This document shows, in pieces, positions 10,801 through 19,947 of a DNA stretch of 64,000 bases. The position numbers and the translations under genes were made by a program. This DNA is from Pseudomonadota bacterium (GTDB taxonomy: Bacteria; Pseudomonadota; Gammaproteobacteria; Xanthomonadales; Wenzhouxiangellaceae). Each line of letters opens with the position of its first letter. Within the stretch, counting starts at the first letter, position 1. The notes beneath the pieces are model-generated. The model made no database searches. It saw only the letters and a program-made list of their open reading frames with translations, and was not told the DNA's origin. The stretch lies in contig CP053448.1 in the NCBI GenBank assembly GCA_013285445.1, forward strand, positions 2,108,001 to 2,172,000. The letters run 5' to 3'.

Positions 10801-13800
10801 TGACGTCTTGATCACCGGCCAATTTCACCCCGGTCGTTTCAGTCCACTCGGCGCTCGCCGTGTTCACAATGCAGCGTCGTTCCGGATCGAGGTCGGCCGG
10901 ACAGCTCTGGCCGGTGGTGTCCGAGGCGACATCGACCGACAGATCGATGATCACCGCGCCGCCGGCGGCAATATCGACCTCGACATCAACGTCGCCGCTG
11001 CCCGAATCCACCAGACAGCGCGAAAAGCCGGCGCGCCGGAAGCGGGTCACCGCGCCGTCAAGCAGCGCGCCGCTGAACAGCGTGGCGCCGTCGCTGCTGG
11101 CCACCAGGCTGGCTGCTCCGGCCAGGCCGGACTGCCCGCTGGCATCGATATAGCGGGTTATCAGGGTCAGTTCCCCGCTCTCGCGATCGCGCTGGAACGC
11201 CAGCAGACTCGAACTCGCAAACGCCGCCGCGTAGACCGTGCCGCCGTCCGTGCTGACCAGCAGCGCGCGCGGATCGGACAGGCCGGGTATGCTCTCGAGC
11301 AGCTGAACGGTGCCGCTGAGCAGCTCGCCGAACTGGCCGCTGTCCGGATCATTGTCGCGGCGGAACACGACAATCGCATCATCATCGGCGCCGGCAGCAT
11401 AAAAATGCGCGCCGTCCGGCGAGGCTGCCAGTGCAGACACGCCCGCCAGACCGGGTGTAGCCGGCGCGGCGCGCGTCTGCAGATGAACCAGGCTGCCGTC
11501 TCCCTGGCGCTCGAAAACCACTACTGCGTTGGAGTTGGTGCCAGCGGCGTAGACATGCCCGTCTTCCGGTCCCATGACGACGGCCGATACGCCACCCAGT
11601 CCCGGCAGCAGCGCGCTGTCGATCGAGTCAATCAGCTCCAGCTGGCCGTCGACCAGGTCACGCCCGAACACATACAGGGTGCCGCTGCCGGCCGCCGCCA
11701 GATACAGATTCGCTCCGTCAGCGCTAAGCGTCATGCCCTGCGGCTGGTTGAGCGCACCCAGACCCAGCGTGGCAGGCCCGAGCGTCTGGACCAGGCGCAG
11801 ACGCCCGAATTCGGGCGCATCCGGATCGCCCAGTTCCGGCGTGAACACCAGAACGCGATTGTCGATCTGGCTGCTGACATAGAGATGGGCGCCGTCGCCG
11901 GACACCACGACATCACGGGCACCGCGCAGCCCGTTGACCACGCTGCCCAGCGCATCGGTCTGGCCGTCGGCCAGCACATCACTGATCGTCATGGCCCCGG
12001 TGACCGGATCCAGCGCCAGCGTCGATACAGCGTTCCCGAGCAGGCCGGCGGCATAAACGCGCGGTGACAGTTCCGGAGCCGGTGCCGGCGACCAGACCAG
12101 CCCCGCTGCGCCAGCCAGACCGGCACTGCTGCCTTCGCCTGACAGCAGGGATTCCTGCCGATTGAGCAAGCCGGCACCGACGGCGCGGCAGATCCACTCG
12201 GCGCTGTCGGCATCGAACTGGCTGTTGGCCGACAGCAGGTCGGTGATCTGCACCGATCGTGCATGGCTGGGTCCGTCATTCTCGATCACGATCCGGTAAT
12301 CGTCGCGCTCGCCGGCCACCACGCTCAGGCGGCCATTATCCTTGCTCAGGGAAAGTGCGCTGACCGGCGTGAGCGGCTTGGGATCGGACTCATCGCTGTC
12401 CTGGTCGCCGGTGTTGTTGACGTCGTCACCCACGATCAGGCGGGCCTGGTTGTTGAGCACACCAAGTGCACCCGGATCGACCACGGCACTGACAGTCAGT
12501 CGCACGGTGCCGTCGGCCGCCACGAACACCTCCTCGTTCAGATTACCGGCACCCGACGCCGGACAGCTGGAGCCGGCACGGCGCACGAAGGCCGCCACGC
12601 TCTGCGAGCCGAGCGACGCTGTATAGATATTGCGGCGGGCCCCCGTTGATACCGCCAGCCCGTAGGGCCGCTCGAGGCCGACAATACCGCCGGTTCCCTG
12701 GCGCCGGATTTCCAGCGGCGTCAGCATGCCGAACTGGCTGCCGCCGCTGCTGGTATTGCGATCGAGCACGACCAACGCATTGTCGTCATCCGAGACGACA
12801 TAAACGCGGTCGTTGGCAGGATCGACGACGATGCCGCGCGGACTGCGCAATGCGTCAGCGCCATTCACGCCGTCAACCACACTTTGCTGGAACCGGACCC
12901 GTCCGCGCAGATCGCCCAGGGCCGGATCGGTCAGCCGGCGCAGGACCGTGACCGCGTCGCCGTCAAGCGAGGTGACCAGCACATGCTCGCTGCCGGCACC
13001 CTCGCGTGACACGGCAATACCGGTCGGCGAGGTGATCACGGCACCTTCGCTGCCGTCGAAGAGGGTCTGCTTGTAGGTCAGGCTGCCGGCATCGTGGTCA
13101 AACACGACCACGCTGTCGGACTGCCGGGCCGCCACGTAGAGGTGGTCCCCGTCGGTCGACATGGCCAGGGCATTTGCGCCCAGCATCCCGGTCACGCCGC
13201 CCACGCCATCACGCGCCTCGCCCAGGAAAGTCAATGCGCCGTCACCTGGATCGCGGGCGAACACGGCCACCGCATGATCGAAACGCCCGGCCACGAACAC
13301 GAAGCCGCCGCCGGGCGATGCCGTCACCGCGGCAGCGCCGGCCAGGCCGGAAATGCCGCTGCCGTTGGCGTAGCTTGACTGGAATGTCACTTCGCCGGTC
13401 GCCGGATCCTGGCGGAAATGGGTGACCGCGCCATCACGCTCGGCGGCCACGTAGATATCACGCGAACCGACCGTCATCACGTCAAGCGCCCCGTCCAGGC
13501 CAATGACCCCGCCCTGCAGGTCCCGCAGCGACTGGCTGAAACGCAGGTGCTGGCCCGGTTCGGTCGAGCCGGCATTGCGCTGCAGCACCGCCAGGGAGCC
13601 GCGCTGGCCGGAACCCACCTGGCCAAACCCGGCGACGAACAGCCAGTTGCCGTCGGCACTCAGGGCCGCGGCGCGCGCGCCCAGCAAACCACTGGCGTCC
13701 TGCCCGAAGCCGTCGTCGGCACCGTTGAAGACGGCTTCCAGAAAACCGTAGGTCGGATCCGGCGCCAGTCGTTCGAACACGCCCACCTGCCCCGCTCCGG

Positions 13801-16800
13801 CCACGGTGAACACATGCTGACCGTCGGCACTGAACTCGACGCCACGCGCCGAGACGATGCCGCCCTCGACCGGCCGGTCCGCCGGCAGCCCGGGCTGCAG
13901 CATCTGCATCGGCACCAGCGTGCCGACAAAGGGCTGGCGCCGGAACACGACCAGGCGATCGGCCGCCGCTCCGGACGCAACCAGGTGCTCGCCGTCCTCG
14001 CTGATGGCCAGTGCTGCCAGTCCGGCCAGGGCGTCCGTGTCAATCCCATCGACCGGGGAAGCCGACAGGGAGACGGTCTGTTCGGGCGAGAGCTGCCCGG
14101 TGTCGCTGTTGCGCCCGAACACCGTGATGACCTCGCTGCTGCTGCCACCGACATAGAGGTTCTGGCCGTTGGTGTCCATGCGCCCGGCATCGACCCCGTC
14201 GCTGACGGACATCGCATCGACAGGCGTCAGGCGGCCGAATGCGGCGCCGGCAGAGTCGTTGTCACGCTGCAGATGGACCACGTTACCCGGCCCGCTGACC
14301 GCATCGACCGTGTCGACCAGCAGCGGGTTGCCGGGATCAGCAGCGCTGAACAGACGCAGGTTGTCGATCCACCAGCCGCTGCGACCGACGATATCGCCTT
14401 CGCCCAGGCCGAAACGCAGCCGGAAGCTGTCACCGGGGCCGACCGCACCGGACAGGTCCACGCGGACCGGGACAAAGCCCGGATAGCCGGGTGAAGTCCC
14501 GCACCAGCCCGGATTGTTGAGCAAGGGGTTGTTCTCGGCACCGTTCTGGATGCCGTTATAGCCGCCAGCGTCAAAACTGCCGCCGGCGACAATGACGTCA
14601 TCCCAGCTTGCACCGTCATCGGTCGAGATCTGCAGGACCCCGACGTCAAAGCAGCTGCTCGGCCAGTCCAGCTCAAAGCGGTGATCGAACTCCAGCACCA
14701 GGTCAGCGATGCCGCCGGCCGAGAGGGACGATTCCTGTTCCAGCCACTTCAGCGCAATTCCCGGTGTGTTATTGACAAAATAGGAACTGTTGCCGACCGT
14801 TGCGGCGCTGCTGTCGGTCGTCCAGTCGGGCCCGCCGAAGCCGGAGGCCAGTCCGCGACCGCTGACGTAAAGATCGATATCGTTGGGTGCGATATCAACC
14901 GCAAGCGCACCCCACAGGCCGTTGATGCCTGCGCCGGCCGCCAGATCCGCGGCCGTGATGGCCCCCTGGAAAGCAAGCGTGCCGGTGGACGGATCGCGTC
15001 GGAAGGTCACGATCGCGTGATCTTCAGTGCCGGCCACGTAGACATGTTCACCGTCGGCGCTGACGCGAACGTCCGCCGCGCCCCGCAGGCCAGTGACCGG
15101 ACCGGCTACATCGGCCGGCTCATCGCTGCCCTGGACGCGCGCCTCGACAAAGGCCAGTCGACCGAAATCCGCGCTGCCCGGGATGTGCTCGCGCCGGAAC
15201 ACGACCACCGCATTGGCTTCCCCTGCAGCCACATACAGATGGCGCTGGTCGGGACTGAGCGCGAGCGACCGCGCCCCGGCCAGATGTTCGACCGGCAGAC
15301 CGCTGTCCTCGCTGTCGTCGAGACCATCGGTCTCGATTTCGAGCACCGTTAGGCTACCGAACTGCGGACCGGGCACGATGTTGCGCTCGAGCACGACCAC
15401 GGTGGCCGGCAGTGGCTCCTGGCCTTCGACCAGCACACCGCCGGCGGCCGCGGCATAGACATGGCGACCATCCTCACTGCTGATCACGGCCGACGGATTG
15501 GCCAGCTGATCACCCAGGCCAACCAGCGAGTCGTAGAGCAGATCGCCCGGAATGGGCGTCGTGGCGTCGCACATCCAGGTCACCTCGGTCAGCTCCGGAC
15601 CGAACAGGTCCTCGACGTTGACCGGCACGCCGTCGGGGCCGTTGTTGGTGACCGTAATCAGGAAATTGACGGGTTCGCCCGGCACCACGCTTGATCCGGC
15701 CAGAATCTCCTTGCTGATCTCGAGGTCGGCGGTCGCCAGCAGGCGCGTGGTGCGGGAATCCGAGTTGTTGGTCAGCTGGGTATCATCGACCGGCGTCGGG
15801 GCCGCGACCTGCGCCTCGTTGAAGACCTCGTCGACCTGCGGGTCCGACACCGGCACCTTGACCAGAAAGCGCGCCCGGGCCTGCGGCGCCAGGGCGAGCG
15901 TTTGCGCAATCGCGCCGGTCTGGCCGGACAGGTCAGTGGCCTGACAGACGCCACCGGCGAACGCGCAGCAGCTGTCGACCAGAGCGGCGGCGCCCGGGTC
16001 GGTGATATCACAGGACCATTCCGCCCCGGCGGCATCCAGACTGTCGTCGTCGAACGGGTCGCTGACGCTCAGCCCCCGGGCGGCCGATGGCCCGGTGTTG
16101 CCCACGGTCAGCCGGTACTCGACAAACGGCCCGTCAGCGTCTTCACCGGCACCCAGGCTTTCCTTGGTCAGCCAGAGGTCCGCCTCGGCGGTGATGTCGA
16201 TGGTATGGGTATCGGTCAGGTCATTCTCGGAGAACGGCTCGATGCCGGTGGGCATCTCCAGCTCGACCGTGTTCTCCAGCGTGCCTTCCGGGTCCGAGGC
16301 CGGGTGCAGCAGGCCGCTCAGGGTCAGCGTGACGGACGACTCCGCATCCAGATCGATCAGGTGGCCCGAGAGACTGCCGGGCGGCAGCGTGACCGCTTGG
16401 AGAATACCGCACTGCTCGCTGCCGGCTGCCGGATTGCAGCAGCCGCCCTGGCTGGCCGTGCACTGCCACTCGACGCTGTCGTCGACAAAGCCGGCGGCCG
16501 CGCCGGGGAAGACCGGCGGCACGTCGGTCACGGCGAGGCCGCTGACCGACGCCGGCCCGTTGTTGACCACATCGATGGTGTAGCTGAACGTCTCGCCCGG
16601 GATGGGCCGCTGGCCCGGAGCCGTCTTGGTCACAATCACCTCGGTCGCATTGCGCACGTCCAGTGGCTTGCTGCTCGCGAGAACCTGATTGCCGGCGTCG
16701 GTCAGCTCGGCGGTGTTAACGATGGTGCCGCTTTCGGTACCGCTGGCCACGGCCGCAAAGACCGTCACCAGCACCCCCTGACCGGCCGGCAGGCTGACCG

Positions 16801-19800
16801 GCAGGGCATCGATATTGCCGCTGTCGAGTTCGCCGGCACGCAGCGCGCCACAGCCACCGTCCGCGGACACCGTCCAGGTCAGCACCGCACTGAGATCCGG
16901 CTCGCTCACGCCATCGACCGCAGAAGAGGTCGCGGCCACGTACAAACGCTCGTCGTTGCCGTCGAGCACCAGCGCGTTCGGTCGCAGCCCGTCGGGCAGC
17001 GCCACCGAGCGTTCGAAGCGCATCACGCCGCCGCTGTCGCGCGCCAGCAGCGTCAGCGCCCGGTCGTTCTCCGCGGCCACGTAGACGCTGTCTTCATCCT
17101 GGCTGACCGCCACGGAGGTAATGCCGTCGAGCAGGCGCGCCGGCGTGCCGCCGGCGGCGATCGCGGTCGTTGCGCCCGGCTGTCCGCCGCTTCGCCCGGC
17201 GATGAGCAAGACATCGCCACCGCCGATATACAGCGCATCCGCGGCGACCGCGACCGCACGCACGGGCACCGGATTGCTGCTGTCGTCAAGCAGCACGGTC
17301 GAGGCCGGATCGAGCGGGGTCGGTGCGCCGTCGACCGGATCGAGCGCGAAGGCCACCAGGGCGGCATCATCCGGCGCGGCCGCATAGAGCCAGGCGCCGG
17401 AGGGGTCAGCGGCCAGACCACTGACGCCGCCGAGCAGCACCGGATTGCTGCCTGCGCTACTGCGCTCAACGGCCGTCCCGGCCGCCAGCGTACCGGCGAG
17501 CGGATCAAACGTGTAATGAACCAGGCGATCCGCCCCCGACTCGGCCAGGTACAGCGCCCCGCCGTTCGGCGAAAAGATCAGTTCGCCGGGCTGGTTCAGG
17601 CTCGTGGCAGCAGTCTGCGCCAGAGCCAGCGCACCGCTGCCGACATCCCGCGAAAACAGCATCAGCGTGGCCGGCGAGCCGTGACTGACCGCGGCCAGCC
17701 AGCGGCCCGAAGGATGAATCGCCACCGCGCGCGGCGCGCCGAGATCCTCGTTGGATCCGCTGTAGTCAAGCCGGCCGAAACCGGCGGCGACGCGATCAGC
17801 GCGTCGATCCAGAATGCCGATGGCATCGTCAAACCGCCCGGCGACATACACCTGGGCCCGGTCCGGGCTGATCGCCAGCGACCAGCCGCCGGCCAGGCCC
17901 TTGACCGCGCCGGCGTCGGTATCCAGTACATCGTCGAGCGCCGGGCGCACCAGCCAGCTGCAGCTCCAGCACGGCACATCGGCCGGAGACGGACACACGC
18001 CCAGCGTGCCGCGCAGACGCGAATCAAACGCATCGTCCAGCAGCGGCCGCAGATCACCGACCAGATCGCTCGGACCACTGTTGTCGACGAGAATCTCGTA
18101 GACAAACGACTGCTCCGGCGTCAGCAGTGCGGACGGCGAGTCCTTGTCGATCGACAGGGCCCAGACCGCGGCGACGGTCAGGCTGGCCGGATCAGCCGCG
18201 TTGTTACCGGTGTCCGGATCATGGGTCGTGGCCGCGATCGACGCGCTGCCAAAATCGATATCACTGCTCGCGTCGCCGGCCACCGGCGGGTTGCGCGGCG
18301 CGCGCGCCTGGACGGTCACGTTGCTGCTCGCGCCGTCGGCCAGGGACGCGCGCGTGCAGCCGAGTATGCCTTGCAGCTGGTTGACCTGGCAGCTCCAGCC
18401 GCTTCCGGATGCGCCGGTGATCAGCACGTCCGGCGGCGCCTGCTCCGCCAGCACCAGATCGCGCGCCAGAGAGGGTCCGGCATTGCTCACCGTCAGCGTC
18501 CAGCTGAAATCGGCCTCGGCATCCACTGCGGTGGCCGGCACGCTGCGCGACAAGGACAGATCCGCCGATGGCAGCACGTCGACCTCTACCGTTTCGCTCA
18601 GATTGCCGGCCGGATCCGGCAGACGCTCGGCGCTGTTGACTTCGGCCTGGTTGGCCAGGGTCAGCGGGTCATCGACGCTGGCGGGCTCGACGGTGATTGT
18701 GAGCACCAGCGGGCCGGCGCCGGGCGCGAGCGAGATCGACCCGTCCAGATCGCACTCGATCTCGGTCGTGCCGACCGGCGGCGATGCCGCCAGGGCACAG
18801 GTCCAGTTGCTGCCCGGCGGCAGGGTCAGCCCAGCGATTGCGTTGGCCGAATCAAAACGATCGACCAGGCTCAGCGCCGTCGCCGTGTGCGGGCCATCGT
18901 TGGTGATCGAGTAGCTGTAATCGACCGTCGAGCCGGCGAAGACCTCGTCGGGGTTGGCCGACTTGCTCACCGCCAGGTCCGCCTCCAGGAATACCTCGAC
19001 CGTCACCGTGGAGCTGGCGTGCGGGAAGGGATCACTGTCGGCAGTCGACTCGGCGCTGGCCTGGTTGTCGTACGATCCGGCCGTTTCCGGCGTTTCGGCC
19101 ACGATCGACAGCTGCGGCGCACTGGCGCCGGCTGCGACCGGGTTGCTCTGCACGCAGGTCACGATGTCCTGGGGACCGCTGTCGTCAACGGTGCAGCTCC
19201 AGCCCGTGCCCGGCCCGCCCGGCGGGCTGGCGTCGGCGGCAAAGCCGGCCGGCAGCGTGTCTCGCACCCGCAGATTCCCGGCCGGACTCGGGCCGGCGTT
19301 GTCCACATCGATCAGAAAGGTAACCGCTTCACCACCGAGCACTTCAAGGCTGGTCGCCCCACCGGATCCGTCGTCGATCACCTTGGTGACGGTCAGATCG
19401 GCACGCGCATCGATCAGCGTGTCATGGGTGTCACTGGCATCGACCGCGCTTGCAACCAGCACATCGGCCGAGTTGGAGACGGTTTCATTGTCTGGCGGGG
19501 CACCGGCCTGCACCGACAAGGTCACCGCGCTGCTGCCCGGGTCGAGCGGGTTGGCCAGATTACAGGTCACGGCCTCCGGTGTGCTGCCGGCCGCTGAACA
19601 GCTCCAGCCGCTGCCCGAAAAACCGGTATAGCTGACCAGACCGGGCAGCGTGTCGCTGACCGACACATCGGCCACCGCGCTTGCGCCGCTGTTGGTCACG
19701 GTCAGGGTATAGTCAAAGCCTGCGCCCGCCTCGACCTCGGTCGGACCGGTTTTATCGATCTCGACGGCAGGCAGGGCGATCGGCAGCACAGTGAGCAGGG

Positions 19801-19879
19801 CCAGCAGTACGGAAGTCCGCAGCGACCGCCACGTTCCCCCTGTGACCCCGGCCCGGGCGGTCTCGGCAATTTGATCCAT
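4850..19879 (-). CDS. Giant secreted DUF11/beta-propeller protein (5,009 aa)
   Basis: A 5,009-residue protein with an N-terminal signal anchor (hydrophobic TSVLLALLTVLPIALPA). I count about 15 DUF11 (Ig-like) domains, each opening with a strand such as 'VEIDKTG', 'DLEISKE' or 'VALTKDV', a 'NDGPS' turn and a W-x-C...C pair. Six of them contain long lactonase/YVTN-like beta-propellers built from ~50-residue blades ('DGRHVYVAG..DAVVVFRRD'). Approximate propeller spans are residues 645-1010, 1436-2436 (also holding a jelly-roll module near 1705-1850), 2563-2953, 3033-3440, 3616-4010 and 4143-4523. The C-terminus ends in 'DVIFRDRLES'. Start: ATG at 19879 with GGGAG just upstream; a TTG at 19933 is a weaker alternative. 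It leads an operon with a lipoprotein foldase. A surface or biofilm role is inference; no enzymatic activity is assigned. Confidence 0.85.
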   Translation of the reverse strand: MDQIAETARAGVTGGTWRSLRTSVLLALLTVLPIALPAVEIDKTGPTEVEAGAGFDYTLTVTNSGASAVADVSVSDTLPGLVSYTGFSGSGWSCSAAGSTPEAVTCNLANPLDPGSSAVTLSVQAGAPPDNETVSNSADVLVASAVDASDTHDTLIDARADLTVTKVIDDGSGGATSLEVLGGEAVTFLIDVDNAGPSPAGNLRVRDTLPAGFAADASPPGGPGTGWSCTVDDSGPQDIVTCVQSNPVAAGASAPQLSIVAETPETAGSYDNQASAESTADSDPFPHASSTVTVEVFLEADLAVSKSANPDEVFAGSTVDYSYSITNDGPHTATALSLVDRFDSANAIAGLTLPPGSNWTCALAASPPVGTTEIECDLDGSISLAPGAGPLVLTITVEPASVDDPLTLANQAEVNSAERLPDPAGNLSETVEVDVLPSADLSLSRSVPATAVDAEADFSWTLTVSNAGPSLARDLVLAEQAPPDVLITGASGSGWSCQVNQLQGILGCTRASLADGASSNVTVQARAPRNPPVAGDASSDIDFGSASIAATTHDPDTGNNAADPASLTVAAVWALSIDKDSPSALLTPEQSFVYEILVDNSGPSDLVGDLRPLLDDAFDSRLRGTLGVCPSPADVPCWSCSWLVRPALDDVLDTDAGAVKGLAGGWSLAISPDRAQVYVAGRFDDAIGILDRRADRVAAGFGRLDYSGSNEDLGAPRAVAIHPSGRWLAAVSHGSPATLMLFSRDVGSGALALAQTAATSLNQPGELIFSPNGGALYLAESGADRLVHYTFDPLAGTLAAGTAVERSSAGSNPVLLGGVSGLAADPSGAWLYAAAPDDAALVAFALDPVDGAPTPLDPASTVLLDDSSNPVPVRAVAVAADALYIGGGDVLLIAGRSGGQPGATTAIAAGGTPARLLDGITSVAVSQDEDSVYVAAENDRALTLLARDSGGVMRFERSVALPDGLRPNALVLDGNDERLYVAATSSAVDGVSEPDLSAVLTWTVSADGGCGALRAGELDSGNIDALPVSLPAGQGVLVTVFAAVASGTESGTIVNTAELTDAGNQVLASSKPLDVRNATEVIVTKTAPGQRPIPGETFSYTIDVVNNGPASVSGLAVTDVPPVFPGAAAGFVDDSVEWQCTASQGGCCNPAAGSEQCGILQAVTLPPGSLSGHLIDLDAESSVTLTLSGLLHPASDPEGTLENTVELEMPTGIEPFSENDLTDTHTIDITAEADLWLTKESLGAGEDADGPFVEYRLTVGNTGPSAARGLSVSDPFDDDSLDAAGAEWSCDITDPGAAALVDSCCAFAGGVCQATDLSGQTGAIAQTLALAPQARARFLVKVPVSDPQVDEVFNEAQVAAPTPVDDTQLTNNSDSRTTRLLATADLEISKEILAGSSVVPGEPVNFLITVTNNGPDGVPVNVEDLFGPELTEVTWMCDATTPIPGDLLYDSLVGLGDQLANPSAVISSEDGRHVYAAAAGGVLVEGQEPLPATVVVLERNIVPGPQFGSLTVLEIETDGLDDSEDSGLPVEHLAGARSLALSPDQRHLYVAAGEANAVVVFRREHIPGSADFGRLAFVEARVQGSDEPADVAGPVTGLRGAADVRVSADGEHVYVAGTEDHAIVTFRRDPSTGTLAFQGAITAADLAAGAGINGLWGALAVDIAPNDIDLYVSGRGLASGFGGPDWTTDSSAATVGNSSYFVNNTPGIALKWLEQESSLSAGGIADLVLEFDHRFELDWPSSCFDVGVLQISTDDGASWDDVIVAGGSFDAGGYNGIQNGAENNPLLNNPGWCGTSPGYPGFVPVRVDLSGAVGPGDSFRLRFGLGEGDIVGRSGWWIDNLRLFSAADPGNPLLVDTVDAVSGPGNVVHLQRDNDSAGAAFGRLTPVDAMSVSDGVDAGRMDTNGQNLYVGGSSSEVITVFGRNSDTGQLSPEQTVSLSASPVDGIDTDALAGLAALAISEDGEHLVASGAAADRLVVFRRQPFVGTLVPMQMLQPGLPADRPVEGGIVSARGVEFSADGQHVFTVAGAGQVGVFERLAPDPTYGFLEAVFNGADDGFGQDASGLLGARAAALSADGNWLFVAGFGQVGSGQRGSLAVLQRNAGSTEPGQHLRFSQSLRDLQGGVIGLDGALDVMTVGSRDIYVAAERDGAVTHFRQDPATGEVTFQSSYANGSGISGLAGAAAVTASPGGGFVFVAGRFDHAVAVFARDPGDGALTFLGEARDGVGGVTGMLGANALAMSTDGDHLYVAARQSDSVVVFDHDAGSLTYKQTLFDGSEGAVITSPTGIAVSREGAGSEHVLVTSLDGDAVTVLRRLTDPALGDLRGRVRFQQSVVDGVNGADALRSPRGIVVDPANDRVYVVSDDDNALVVLDRNTSSGGSQFGMLTPLEIRRQGTGGIVGLERPYGLAVSTGARRNIYTASLGSQSVAAFVRRAGSSCPASGAGNLNEEVFVAADGTVRLTVSAVVDPGALGVLNNQARLIVGDDVNNTGDQDSDESDPKPLTPVSALSLSKDNGRLSVVAGERDDYRIVIENDGPSHARSVQITDLLSANSQFDADSAEWICRAVGAGLLNRQESLLSGEGSSAGLAGAAGLVWSPAPAPELSPRVYAAGLLGNAVSTLALDPVTGAMTISDVLADGQTDALGSVVNGLRGARDVVVSGDGAHLYVSSQIDNRVLVFTPELGDPDAPEFGRLRLVQTLGPATLGLGALNQPQGMTLSADGANLYLAAAGSGTLYVFGRDLVDGQLELIDSIDSALLPGLGGVSAVVMGPEDGHVYAAGTNSNAVVVFERQGDGSLVHLQTRAAPATPGLAGVSALAASPDGAHFYAAGADDDAIVVFRRDNDPDSGQFGELLSGTVQLLESIPGLSDPRALLVSTDGGTVYAAAFASSSLLAFQRDRESGELTLITRYIDASGQSGLAGAASLVASSDGATLFSGALLDGAVTRFRRAGFSRCLVDSGSGDVDVEVDIAAGGAVIIDLSVDVASDTTGQSCPADLDPERRCIVNTASAEWTETTGVKLAGDQDVNFLSAAARFEVDKTDGLAEFRGLAGATALAGTETLGGHLYVASPGEPGIGVYALDASTGPTGSAPLTFMQLIRNGEAGVSGLSGVSDVLVSPDGRHVYASSELDSTVVAFERSTDGSGQLTWLATYSNNADGIVGLAGARSLAMDSAGEHLYVGGTNANAIVIFRRQSEPDEPGFGTLAYTDLVQNGTDGVVDLQRPSDLIVSPDDRHVYVAARQSDAVVAFRRIADAEDANFGDLVWRQSRRNLTGDIVGLLGVSQLLVSPDGQHLYAAGTGNSAIVRFSRNNDAADGDFGKLTFGEALIDGVDGVSGLAGVRALALLGGGAGWLVATATDDSALSLLERDSATGALTPLTTVGDDDEPGGSGPVFGLEGVRALWPVPGGNRVHAAAGAASAVSVFDRSAGELLFAGALEQGGGGAVPGDIVEYVITVRNDGPSRVVDARVSDLFPPEFESVSWVCQVSSPDSSCPVPGPSGAFSGNINALLTLAAGDSATFVATGQLRPDASGYAVNEVVVTLPAGVVDLGGGGNSAVDDDTIINARADLRVELSGMPNEIVAGAPLAWQLTVHNDGPSAVRQAEVAMTLPEALLLDAWVCQPDVEPGLLELAGVAPGGLDDYGVAALSRDGRHLYAAGLFGGNDALFVFVRDPLTGELAPDSLLENLSTQTVDDETVMIDGLAGARAVQVSPDDAHVYVAGFDDDAVAVFERDPISGKLTFVEVVRDGVGAVDGLAGASALVISADGEDLYVAGQLDNAVAVFGRDPATGTLEFRQVRKNLQGGISQLNAPRDLLLLDDDERLWVAATGSDAIVRFARGTDGLLTHQGALVQGGSAADGSVLDGLAGIRSLALTDDGALVTLARAGSDHALSLFDRPLPDALQVRHQVSDGDLIGIPPVTVAGLGQADQVVTDPSGRVLYVAGRDSSSGLRTISAFVEDPAAGTLQFLGVFDGGSADPALVSRVAVSSDGRQLYLSGGDSLDRFRVQAGSSCARTGSGQLIDRIDLAAGGQVVYNLSGQVLAGARGSLLLDAQAVPSAAGVDLHLTNNVDVAAADIVAASALRVNKQRQTDPLVAGEPVEWSVTVSNDGPSRILGVSVTDLLPALPGNVPDPGAAGVIAGSGAWSCTGTTPLGVGQTLSPSALAGVRAMAVSPDGLWAVAAGADSATLVLYQRDPAGGWLTEVDRISDGDDVLDENDELIGTVSGLEGAADAVFSADGRDVYLVSASGNSITRLAIDADSATLVFGESQTEGSDGVIGLLEPVRVVLGPAGDRLIVAARASSAVTVFERDADTGALTWAQSLRSGIGLPLNVLDGVRELVIAPNGRHVYAAAAGHDAIVTFAVDDDGALAYVGRIANGDTQGPLTVVGLGLVQSLAISPQGRHLYAASLSEDAVTVFARDPDTGLLSWSSQVRNGFDGVSGLDGASALLLDSGGELLHVGARNSGGVVTFERTWTDGSLRQIDRLIDSMLSDVRRLVATGSGALTASPAGGGTLLALDRQNAAFCGSGAGPGDDLFDWIDLAPGASVIYGVEAVVHPGARGTLVNTAEAVLPPGVIALTPDDQTDSDSGPIEVVTDLEISKTISGDTSSLVSGGPVRFVLDIGNDGPSHAFGARLIDLLPPTVGDVSWTCETLPADSVGSGCPSAGSGSIDALVDVAVGERLLVIVDATIDAQFAGELTNTGEIQAPVDGSDPDLDNNSSTVNGTVSAVGDLSLVKTGPAEALPGELVSFTIEVANTGPSDATAVDIIDLPPAGLELIDWTCSGSGCPAAAGTGALDVEASVPAAGSLVFTVNARIDPALAAPATLVNQASATLTDGGSDPVPANNSDSASVEIGMPEASVALTKDVDLANALPGDGLVYEISVSNTGPSQADAVRIVDAMPAALTGVTWTCQGFDGASCPGAAGSGDIDATVVLPPGGTLQYVVNAQIRADVPAGPDERVINQAFALMTGSALDPDDSDNTAIAVTVLDLDVIFRDRLESLVPPPEAQP

Positions 19880-19947
19880 GACTCCCTCGATCAAGTGCCG
19901 GAAGGCCCGCACGAACGGACCCTCCGGCAGCAATAGCTGGTGCCGGA

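Noticed and set aside
15902..19597. A 1,231-codon plus-strand open frame and many others antisense to the giant gene
   Set aside because: The composition (Arg/Gln/Gly/His-rich, no domains) is that of a shadow of a GC-rich gene; the minus-strand frame has a signal peptide and recognisable repeated domains.
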